From contig JAIPER010000268.1 of the NCBI GenBank assembly GCA_021737115.1, positions 1 through 5,497 on the forward strand: 5,497 nt of DNA. The letters are read 5' to 3'. The notes beneath the pieces are model-generated. The model worked only from the letters and a program-made list of their open reading frames with translations. It searched no databases and was not told the origin of the DNA. A program made the position numbers and the translations under genes. The DNA is from Desulfohalobiaceae bacterium. Its GTDB lineage: Bacteria > Desulfobacterota > Desulfovibrionia > Desulfovibrionales > Desulfothermaceae. How positions within the stretch are numbered: the stretch's first letter is position 1; the number at the start of each line of letters is the position of its first letter. This document shows, one piece after another, positions 1-5,154 of the stretch.

Positions 1-886
1 GCATGAGGTGCATCCGGCCGGGCCACTTTGCCTTTTCCAGACCCGCCCGCACGGCTTTTGCGGCCACGTTCAGGCCGCTAGCGGCCAGAAGTTCGATTCC
101 GGCCAGGGCCAGGGCTGCGTTTTGCGCCTGGTGCGGGCCGGGCAGACCGAGCTTGAGCCGGTTCAGCCTGCAGGAAAGGCCGAAATAGTGCATCCCGGTC
201 GCGGTGGTTCGGCAGCCGAAATCCCGGCCTGCCAGATAGAGCGGCGCCTTCTTTTCCCGGGCAACCCCCCTGAAGACCTCCAGGACCTTCTGCTGCCGGG
301 CTCCACTGACGACAGGGACCTCCGGCTTGATGATCCCGGCCTTCTCCCGGGCGATGGCCTCCAGGTCCTTTCCCAGAAAATCCCTGTGTTCCAGGGAAAT
401 ATTGATGATAATAGCCACCTGGGGCCGGATGAGGTTGGTGGCGTCCAAGCGCCCGCCCATGCCGGTTTCAATAATATCCAGGTCCGTTTTCTCCTCGGCA
501 AAATAAGCCAGGCCCATGGCCGTCACTGCTTCGAAAAAGGTCGGGGGCTCGGCCGCGTTCATGACCCGGCGAAGCCTTTTGGAGAGCTCAACCACTTTTT
601 CTCTATCTATCTCCCTGGAATTGATCTGGAAACGTTCCGTAAAACGCACCAGATGAGGCGATGTGTACAAGCCCGCCCTCAGCCCGGCCTGCTGGAGGAT
701 GGCCGCAAGAAAGGCGGCCACGGATCCCTTGCCGTTGGTTCCGGCAATGTGGATGTATTTCCTCCGGTGATGGGGGTTGCCGAAGTCCTGCAAGAGATTC
801 CTGGTCTTGGACAGTCCGAATTTGATCCCGTATTTTTGCAGGGAGTATAGAAAATCGAGTTCCTGATGGTAAGCCGTGTCTTTCAC
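1..886 (-). CDS. folC: Folylpolyglutamate synthase / dihydrofolate synthase (FolC), 3' end cut by window edge
   Basis: FolC adds glutamate to folates using ATP and, in bifunctional forms, makes dihydrofolate from dihydropteroate; it is cytoplasmic. About 295 codons are visible. The Mur-ligase-type ATPase domain is clear: P-loop GTNGKGS (residues 49-55), TSPHL (75-79), ETGMGGRLDATN (140-151), SLEHRDFLG (164-172), EKAGIIK (181-187, whose first Lys is the one carbamylated in the family) and GPHQAQNAA (250-258). The visible part ends at PGRMH, near the start of the C-terminal ligase domain. Family members have about 420 residues, so roughly 130 are missing at the left edge. The start is GTG at 884-886: it has a good ribosome site, and the upstream frame closes with TAG at 929-931 with no better start. 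The Asp of the family's LDH motif is Glu here, a mild change. The gene is divergent from the radical SAM gene. Whether it makes dihydrofolate as well as polyglutamates cannot be told from sequence. Confidence 0.95.
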   Translation of the reverse strand, partial: MKDTAYHQELDFLYSLQKYGIKFGLSKTRNLLQDFGNPHHRRKYIHIAGTNGKGSVAAFLAAILQQAGLRAGLYTSPHLVRFTERFQINSREIDREKVVELSKRLRRVMNAAEPPTFFEAVTAMGLAYFAEEKTDLDIIETGMGGRLDATNLIRPQVAIIINISLEHRDFLGKDLEAIAREKAGIIKPEVPVVSGARQQKVLEVFRGVAREKKAPLYLAGRDFGCRTTATGMHYFGLSCRLNRLKLGLPGPHQAQNAALALAGIELLAASGLNVAAKAVRAGLEKAKWPGRMHLM

Positions 887-891
887 AAAAA

Positions 892-900
892 CCCCCTCTT
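892..900 (-). promoter_or_regulatory. Ribosome binding site for folC GTG start
   Basis: Read on the minus strand this is AAGAGGGGG, ending 5 nt before the GTG at 886. It is the main reason for choosing that non-ATG start; no in-frame ATG lies nearby upstream. Confidence 0.6.
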
Positions 901-904
901 TGCT

Positions 905-970
905 CTTGAGCTTGAATTTGCCGAAACCCTAAGATAAACTTTACCGAAGGAAAGCAGGTTCAGGCTCAAG
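905..970 (+). repeat. Long imperfect inverted repeat / potential RNA stem-loop in divergent gap
   Basis: Arms 905-921 (CTTGAGCTTGAATTTGC) and 954-970 (GCAGGTTCAGGCTCAAG) can pair over 17 consecutive positions in plus-strand RNA: 14 Watson-Crick pairs and 3 G-U wobbles, around a 32-nt loop. In minus-strand RNA the three wobbles become C-A mismatches, so the fold favours a plus-strand transcript. No T-run follows on the plus strand, so it is not a standard intrinsic terminator. It lies 93 nt before the radical SAM start and 19 nt upstream of the folC start. It could be a structured leader, a protein-binding site or a decayed repeat element. The pairing is seen directly; the function is unknown. 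Confidence 0.45.
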
Positions 971-994
971 GATCGATAAAAACGCTGCTTGGCT

Positions 995-1015
995 TTCGGG
1001 CGTGCGAACACCGAA
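995..1015 (+). repeat. Small potential hairpin upstream of radical SAM gene
   Basis: TTCGG (995-999) pairs with CCGAA (1011-1015). A small inner stem TG/CA can close a CGAA loop. No T-run follows. The rest of the 887-1062 gap shows no clear -35/-10 pair. TAAAAT at 1037-1042 resembles a -10 box but has no matching -35, so I do not call it a promoter. Confidence 0.2.
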
Positions 1016-1062
1016 TCTCATAGCCTATTTGCCGCTTAAAATAAAGAGAGCTCAAAACCGGG

Positions 1063-2334
1063 ATGCAGATCAAAGAGTTGCCTGATGTAACCGTCATCCT
1101 GGACAAACAGGGGGCGGGGCACTATCAAAAAGTCAGCTACCCCATTCGCTACGGCCGGTTCTCTGAAGTCCTGACCCCTGATTACCTCCTGCAGTACGAC
1201 CTAAACCGCGAGATCAAGTTCATCCAGGGCAGAAACCGGAACTGGCCCCACCCTGCGGAATGGTTGAAACGAACCCTGGGCAATGACTGGGTCTACTACT
1301 TTTCCGGGGGCTACACCAGCCTCTTCGACAGCCTGGGGGAGTACTACCTCCCCTGTCTGCCCTATCCCAGCAATTCCCTCTGGAACCGCGATCCTTTTCA
1401 GGAAAACCAGGTCCGGCAGGGGATCGAGCAGGCCCTGGACAGGATCCCGGACAGGCTAAGCCGCATCGCGGCAGCAAACAGACTGGATCCGGCCACCAGA
1501 TCTTTCCTGGAAGGGATCGGAACACAGGGGCGAAAGCGGCTCCGGGAAAAAGCCCGCACACTTTTTTCCGTCTTACAAACCAGGGTCACGGTCCTGCCCC
1601 CGGACAGCAGGCATGTGGATTACGAGGTCCTGCCGTTGATCATCGCAGACGGCTGCCTGTATCAGTGCGGATTCTGCAGGATAAAGACCGGCCGGGCATT
1701 CGCGCCCCGCAGCCGTAAGGCCATCCTGGAGCAAATCGCCGGGATCAAGGCCCTCTTGGGCCCGGAAATCCGCAATTACAGCTCCCTCTTTCTCGGACAG
1801 CACGACGCCCTGAACTGCAGCCCGGATCTCATTGAGTTTGCCGCCTGCCAAGCCTATCAACACTTCGGCTTTGCCGATTCCTTTCTAAGAGACCCTTGCC
1901 TGTTTTTTTTCGGCAGTGCGGATTCTTTTTTAAACTGCCCTGATTCCCTGTTTCGCAGGCTGCAGGGCCTGCCCTACAAGACCTATATTAACCTCGGATT
2001 GGAATCGGTCGACCAGGCCACCCTGGACCTCCTGCAGAAGCCCCTGGAGGCTCGAAAAGCCAAGGCGGCCTTTCAGCGCTCCCTGGAAATCAACCGGGAG
2101 TTTTCTGATATCGAAATCACAGTCAATTTTGTCCTGAATCACGGGCTCCCTGAAAATCACTGGACCTCTCTCCAGGACTTGACCAGAGCTGGTCTGAAAC
2201 ACTACTATCCCAAAGGAGCTGTTTATCTCTCCCCTCTCAGCCGGTCAAACAAACAAAAACAACTGCAGGTCTTTCAGAAAATGAAGCGCCTGAGCAGACT
2301 GCCCATGTATCTGTACCTGATTCAGAGGCTGTGA
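1063..2334 (+). CDS. Radical SAM protein of unknown substrate
   Basis: The 423-residue protein carries the radical SAM cluster CLYQCGFC (C198, C202, C205; CX3CX2C), which would bind a [4Fe-4S] cluster that cleaves S-adenosylmethionine. Barrel motifs follow in order: FLGQHDAL (243-250), FFFGSADSFL (281-290), NLGLES (310-315), as in the HemN/Elp3-type 'GLES' strand, and NFVLNHGLPE (355-364). About 180 residues precede the cluster and match no domain I recognise; they are rich in Tyr and Trp and include a YYLPCLPYPSN stretch. There is no Cys cluster after residue 292, so no SPASM-type extra cluster. The start is ATG 1063; an in-frame TAA at 1042-1044 rules out a much longer form. The only Shine-Dalgarno-like stretch, AAGAGAG (1044-1050), is 12 nt away, which is long. 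The gene appears monocistronic. Family assignment is firm; the reaction is unknown. Confidence 0.9.
   Translation: MQIKELPDVTVILDKQGAGHYQKVSYPIRYGRFSEVLTPDYLLQYDLNREIKFIQGRNRNWPHPAEWLKRTLGNDWVYYFSGGYTSLFDSLGEYYLPCLPYPSNSLWNRDPFQENQVRQGIEQALDRIPDRLSRIAAANRLDPATRSFLEGIGTQGRKRLREKARTLFSVLQTRVTVLPPDSRHVDYEVLPLIIADGCLYQCGFCRIKTGRAFAPRSRKAILEQIAGIKALLGPEIRNYSSLFLGQHDALNCSPDLIEFAACQAYQHFGFADSFLRDPCLFFFGSADSFLNCPDSLFRRLQGLPYKTYINLGLESVDQATLDLLQKPLEARKAKAAFQRSLEINREFSDIEITVNFVLNHGLPENHWTSLQDLTRAGLKHYYPKGAVYLSPLSRSNKQKQLQVFQKMKRLSRLPMYLYLIQRL
1867..1932 (+). repeat. Two similar 21-nt units inside the radical SAM gene
   Basis: The units 1867-1887 and 1912-1932 are offset by exactly 45 nt (15 codons) and match at 16 of 21 bases. 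They encode GFADSFL (269-275) and GSADSFL (284-290). The offset is in frame. This may be a small duplication or the natural similarity of neighbouring barrel units. Confidence 0.4.
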
Positions 2335-2340
2335 AAGTCA

Positions 2341-2380
2341 TCAGCCGCAGGCCCTAAAAGCGGCCCGGAATTCCGGCTGA
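2341..2380 (+). repeat. Nested inverted repeat after radical SAM stop; possible 3'-end stem-loop
   Basis: TCAGCCG (2341-2347) pairs perfectly with CGGCTGA (2374-2380). Inside the loop, GGCC (2350-2353) can pair with GGCC (2362-2365). A separate 12-bp perfect palindrome, CCGGAATTCCGG, lies at 2365-2376 and competes with this fold. The element begins 7 nt after the radical SAM stop and ends before the map promoter, which suits a transcript 3' end. No T-run follows, so it is not a canonical intrinsic terminator. It could stabilise the 3' end or assist Rho-dependent termination. Confidence 0.4.
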
Positions 2381-2393
2381 GAAGGCAAGTGCT

Positions 2394-2421
2394 TTGAAAT
2401 AAACGTATCAGGGATTACAAT
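2394..2421 (+). promoter_or_regulatory. Predicted sigma-70 promoter for map
   Basis: TTGAAA (2394-2399) and TACAAT (2416-2421) each differ from the -35 and -10 consensus by one base, with a 16-nt spacer. Transcription would begin near 2428, leaving a leader of about 24 nt that contains the map ribosome site. It is the best promoter match I see in the window and implies that map is transcribed independently of the radical SAM gene. Confidence 0.6.
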
Positions 2422-2441
2422 GCCAGAAATTCAAAACTTTC

Positions 2442-2445
2442 GGAG
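2442..2445 (+). promoter_or_regulatory. Ribosome binding site for map TTG start
   Basis: GGAG ends 6 nt before the TTG at 2452. Together with the typical SEC-C opening encoded right after it, this supports TTG over any downstream ATG, since starting later would remove the zinc motif. Confidence 0.65.
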
Positions 2446-2451
2446 AATCAA

Positions 2452-3318
2452 TTGAAGATAGGACGCAACGACACCTGTCCCTGCGGCAGCGGCTTGAAAT
2501 ACAAGAAATGCTGCATGCTGAAACAGGGCAAAAGAGAAGCCAACCTCAAGGATCTCTACTACAACAAGCACCGGATCAGGCTCAAGGATGAAAAGGATAT
2601 CCAGGGCATCAGAAACGCCGGCGTCCTGGTCATGGATACCCTGAAAATGGTCAGGGAACATCTTCGCCCCGGCCTGACCACCGAGGCCATCAACACCCTG
2701 GTCCACGACTTCACCGTCAGGCACCAGGCCGTCCCCGCCCCCCTGAACTACAACGGTTTCCCCAAAAGCGTCTGCATTTCCATTAACGAAGAAATCTGCC
2801 ACGGGATCCCGGGGCCGCGGGAGATCCAGGAGGGAGACATCGTCAATATCGATGTCACCTCCATCCTGGACGGGTACTATGCCGATGCCAACCAAACTTT
2901 TCTGGCGGGCAGCGTCAGCGATAAGGCCAGAAAAATCGTTGCCGTGGCTCTGGAGAGTTTGCGCAGGGGCCTGGCTCAGATCAAACCTGGCAACCGGCTC
3001 GGGGACATCGGCTGGGCTATCCAGGACTATGCCGAGGATCAGGGCTGTTCTGTGGTCAGGGAAATGGTGGGCCACGGAATCGGGTTCGACTTTCACGAAC
3101 CTCCCCAGGTGCCCCATTTCGGAAAAAAAGGTCACGGTCTTGAGCTCGTTCCGGGCATGGTCTTCACTGTGGAGCCCATGATCAACCTCGGGGGCAGGGA
3201 GTTGAAGATCCTGGATGACAAATGGACCGCGGTGACCAGGGACCGGTCCCTGTCCGCGCAGTTTGAACAGACCGTGGTCGTGACCAGGGAGGGCTTCGAG
3301 AGTCTGACTCCCTTTTAA
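2452..3318 (+). CDS. map: Methionine aminopeptidase type I with N-terminal SEC-C motif
   Basis: MetAP removes the initiator methionine from nascent proteins in the cytoplasm. The 288-residue protein begins with a SEC-C zinc motif (C9, C11, C20, C21; CXCX8CC), which in other proteins binds Zn and aids contact with SecB or ribosomes, followed by a linker and the pita-bread peptidase from about residue 40. Matched to E. coli MetAP, the metal ligands are D134, D145, H208, E241 and E272. The substrate-site histidines are H117 (CHGIP) and H215 (FHEPP). The WT...RDRSLSAQFEQT stretch near the C-terminus is classic type I. The extra length over E. coli MetAP (264 residues) is the SEC-C tag. The start is TTG, with GGAG well placed and a strong promoter upstream. 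After D145 the family's usual T-S pair is A-N; the ligand itself is kept. The stop overlaps the stop of the convergent glpX. Confidence 0.96.
   Translation: MKIGRNDTCPCGSGLKYKKCCMLKQGKREANLKDLYYNKHRIRLKDEKDIQGIRNAGVLVMDTLKMVREHLRPGLTTEAINTLVHDFTVRHQAVPAPLNYNGFPKSVCISINEEICHGIPGPREIQEGDIVNIDVTSILDGYYADANQTFLAGSVSDKARKIVAVALESLRRGLAQIKPGNRLGDIGWAIQDYAEDQGCSVVREMVGHGIGFDFHEPPQVPHFGKKGHGLELVPGMVFTVEPMINLGGRELKILDDKWTAVTRDRSLSAQFEQTVVVTREGFESLTPF
3237..3252. repeat. 16-bp perfect palindrome within map
   Basis: CAGGGACCGGTCCCTG reads the same on both strands. It falls on codons for the conserved RDRS stretch of MetAP, so codon choice may explain it. It lies 63 nt past the glpX stop in the glpX reading direction. 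There is no T-run after it on either strand. Confidence 0.5.
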
Positions 3319-4301
3319 TCGTAATTGACCGCGCTGAAGCGCATGAGCTTTTCCCAGCTGTGCGAAGACTCCAGCCGTCTGATAGTCCCGGTGCGACCGC
3401 GGACGACGATGGAATGGGTCGTGGCTCCGTATCCCGTATACTGGACCCCGGGCAGAAAGGTCCCCCCGGAGATCCCGGTGGCGGAAAAGAAGACGTCTTC
3501 GGCTTTGACCAGACTGTCCACGGTGAATATCTGGCTCAGGTCAGTGCCTCTCTCGGCCAGGGCCCTCTTCTCGGAATCCTTCTGCGGATCCATCCTGGCC
3601 AGCATCTCACCGCCCAGCCCCTTGATCGCACAGGCCGCGAGCACTCCTTCCGGGGTTCCGCCGGTGCCCATCAGGACGTCCACTTCAGATCTGGCGTCCA
3701 CGGCCATCAGCGCCCCGGCCACATCGCCGTCGGAATGCAGCTGGATCCTGGCCCCGGCCTCCCGGATCTTCTGAATCAACTCCTTGTGCCGCGGTTTGTC
3801 CAGGACAAAGACCATCAGATCGTCAACATCCTTTTCCAGGGCCTTGGCGATGTTCTGCAGATTGTCCTTGACCGGGGCATCCAGATCCACCGCTTCACGG
3901 GCCGATTCAGGGACCACCAGCTTCTGCATGTAAAAACTGGGGCCCGGATCATACATGGTTCCGCCAGGGGCGATTCCGACTACTGAAATCGCATTGGGCC
4001 GGCCAAAGGCCAACAGATTCGTGCCTTCGACAGGATCAACCGCCACGTCGACGCTCGGCCCTTCTCCGACCCAGCCCACTTTTTCGCCATTATAGAGCAT
4101 GGGGGCATCATCCTTTTCCCCCTCTCCGATGATGATCGTGCCGTTTATATCAATGGCATTGAAGGACAAACGCATGGCATCCACTGCGGCCCTGTCCCCG
4201 CCCTCCTTGTCCCCCCGGCCCAGCCATCTGGCTGAGGCCAGGGCGGCCGATTCGGTGATGCGCACCAGATCCAGAGCCAGATTGCGTTGCGGAATTTCCA
4301 T
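3315..4301 (-). CDS. glpX: Fructose-1,6-bisphosphatase class II (GlpX)
   Basis: GlpX hydrolyses fructose 1,6-bisphosphate to fructose 6-phosphate, the committed step of gluconeogenesis; the class is Mn-dependent and some members also act on sedoheptulose 1,7-bisphosphate. The 328-residue length is close to E. coli GlpX (336). Metal-site residues are all present: D36 (GGDRAAVDAMR), E60 (IGEGEKDDAP), D89 and E92 in DPVEGT (89-94), the hallmark of the Li-sensitive phosphatase fold, and E218 (GGTPEG). The start is ATG 4301, with GAGGAG about 8 nt upstream. It is the last gene of the minus-strand cluster, 35 nt after rpiB, and its stop overlaps the map stop by 3 nt. No terminator is visible beyond the stop, so its transcript probably runs into map antisense. 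Whether it is also a sedoheptulose bisphosphatase cannot be read from the sequence. Confidence 0.97.
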   Translation of the reverse strand: MEIPQRNLALDLVRITESAALASARWLGRGDKEGGDRAAVDAMRLSFNAIDINGTIIIGEGEKDDAPMLYNGEKVGWVGEGPSVDVAVDPVEGTNLLAFGRPNAISVVGIAPGGTMYDPGPSFYMQKLVVPESAREAVDLDAPVKDNLQNIAKALEKDVDDLMVFVLDKPRHKELIQKIREAGARIQLHSDGDVAGALMAVDARSEVDVLMGTGGTPEGVLAACAIKGLGGEMLARMDPQKDSEKRALAERGTDLSQIFTVDSLVKAEDVFFSATGISGGTFLPGVQYTGYGATTHSIVVRGRTGTIRRLESSHSWEKLMRFSAVNYD

Positions 4302-4336
4302 TCTTTCTTCTCCTCGTGGGCTGGTATAGATCCCTT

Positions 4337-4771
4337 TTATTTCTCAAAGAGGTCCAGGCGTCTCTGGTGCCGTCCCCCCTCGAAATCGGTCTTGAGAAAA
4401 GTGTCCAGGACACTCAAGGCCAAATCCTGACCTGTGACCCTGGCCCCCAGACAGAGGACATTGGCGTTGTTGTGTTGTCTGGAAACCCTGGCTGAAAATT
4501 CATTGCCGCACAGAGCCGCCCTGATCCCGGAAAATCTATTGGCCACCATGGACATCCCCAGACCGGAACCACAGATCAAAAGCCCCAGACCGTCTCCGGC
4601 CAGCACCCGTTCGGCCACTTTGGCCGCAAACCAGGGGTAGTCGCAACTCACCGCCGCCGAGTCAGTGCCCAGATCCTCACTGGGAAGGCCCAGTTGCCGG
4701 AGGTGTTCGAGACAGATCTGTTTCAGGGCAAATCCGGCATGGTCGGCTCCGAGTACGATCGTCGCTGTCAT
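4337..4771 (-). CDS. rpiB: Ribose-5-phosphate isomerase B
   Basis: RpiB interconverts ribose 5-phosphate and ribulose 5-phosphate in the non-oxidative pentose phosphate pathway; it is cytoplasmic and usually dimeric. The 144 residues match the family's usual length of about 150. Diagnostic motifs are GADHAGFALK (8-17, phosphate and ring-opening site), DYPWFA (44-49), ICGSGLGMS (66-74) with catalytic-type C67, the HNNANVLCLGAR segment (100-111) with H100, and EGGRH (131-135). The Cys at 67 favours ribose phosphate isomerase over the sugar isomerases LacA/LacB. The start is ATG 4771, with TAAGGAG (4780-4786) 8 nt upstream. It sits 17 nt after the coiled-coil gene and 35 nt before glpX, consistent with co-transcription. 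No promoter is visible in those short gaps. Confidence 0.96.
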   Translation of the reverse strand: MTATIVLGADHAGFALKQICLEHLRQLGLPSEDLGTDSAAVSCDYPWFAAKVAERVLAGDGLGLLICGSGLGMSMVANRFSGIRAALCGNEFSARVSRQHNNANVLCLGARVTGQDLALSVLDTFLKTDFEGGRHQRRLDLFEK

Positions 4772-4788
4772 CGCCTTGGCTCCTTATC

Positions 4789-5154
4789 TTATATGGCCCA
4801 TTTTTCGCGCCTGTGTTTGACGATTGAGTCGCGCAGGCCCAGGAGTTCCTCTTCTAAAAACGCAATCTCTTTCTCCAGAAAAGCGATCTGCTTGTGGCAG
4901 AGTTCCTTTTCTGCCTCCTGGGCCTCTTCGTCCTTCTCCATTTTCCCGGCCTGCAGCCTGCCCAGAGTCTCATACTCCCTGGCCAGTCTTTTTTCCAGCT
5001 GCCTGATCTCGAACCTGCGCAGCAGTCTCACGATATTCCAGGATAGTTCTCCACCCAGAACCTTGATCCCCAGGACAAAGGTTTGCCAGACGTTCAGTCG
5101 GACATCCTTCTGGGTATTGTTTTGTTCCGCCACCATCTCCCCCTTTCCATTCAT
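4789..5154 (-). CDS. Small coiled-coil protein of unknown function
   Basis: I do not recognise a named family. The 121-residue product has a polar N-terminus (1-20), an amphipathic hydrophobic stretch (about 21-45, VWQTFVLGIKVLGGELSW) that could lie on a membrane, and a long charged coiled coil (about 46-110). The coil includes back-to-back heptads IAFLEKE-IAFLEEE (90-103). It has one Cys (C86), no signal peptide and no convincing transmembrane helix. The start ATG at 5154 overlaps the upstream gene's stop as ATGA and has GAGG about 6 nt before it, so translation is probably coupled. A second in-frame ATG (residue 7) has a purine-rich stretch directly against it, too close to be a good site. 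The gene lies between a probable envelope protein and rpiB, which suggests a link with the former; that is inference. Confidence 0.75.
   Translation of the reverse strand: MNGKGEMVAEQNNTQKDVRLNVWQTFVLGIKVLGGELSWNIVRLLRRFEIRQLEKRLAREYETLGRLQAGKMEKDEEAQEAEKELCHKQIAFLEKEIAFLEEELLGLRDSIVKHRREKWAI

Noticed and set aside
90..99. GTTCGATTCC resembling a tRNA T-loop
   Set aside because: It lies in folC coding sequence and no acceptor, D or anticodon arms surround it.
8..850. Plus-strand open frame of 280 codons
   Set aside because: It is antisense to folC, whose minus-strand frame has unmistakable P-loop and ligase motifs; the plus product is low-complexity and matches nothing.
1037..1042. TAAAAT as a -10 box for the radical SAM gene
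   Set aside because: No acceptable -35 is found at 16-18 nt, so it is not supported as a promoter.
2420..2455. Eleven-codon ATG mini-ORF whose TGA overlaps the map TTG start, with AGGG upstream, resembling a coupled leader peptide
   Set aside because: Its ATG falls inside the predicted -10 box (2416-2421), so it would not be on the map transcript made from that promoter.
2431..3135. Minus-strand open frame of 234 codons
   Set aside because: It is a shadow of map, which has all its metal ligands on the plus strand.
3232..3290. Direct repeat GTGACCAGGGA (3232-3242 and 3280-3290)
   Set aside because: Both copies encode conserved VTR residues of MetAP, so family sequence and codon choice explain it.
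3360..3986. Plus-strand open frame of 208 codons
   Set aside because: It is antisense to glpX and lacks any recognisable motif.
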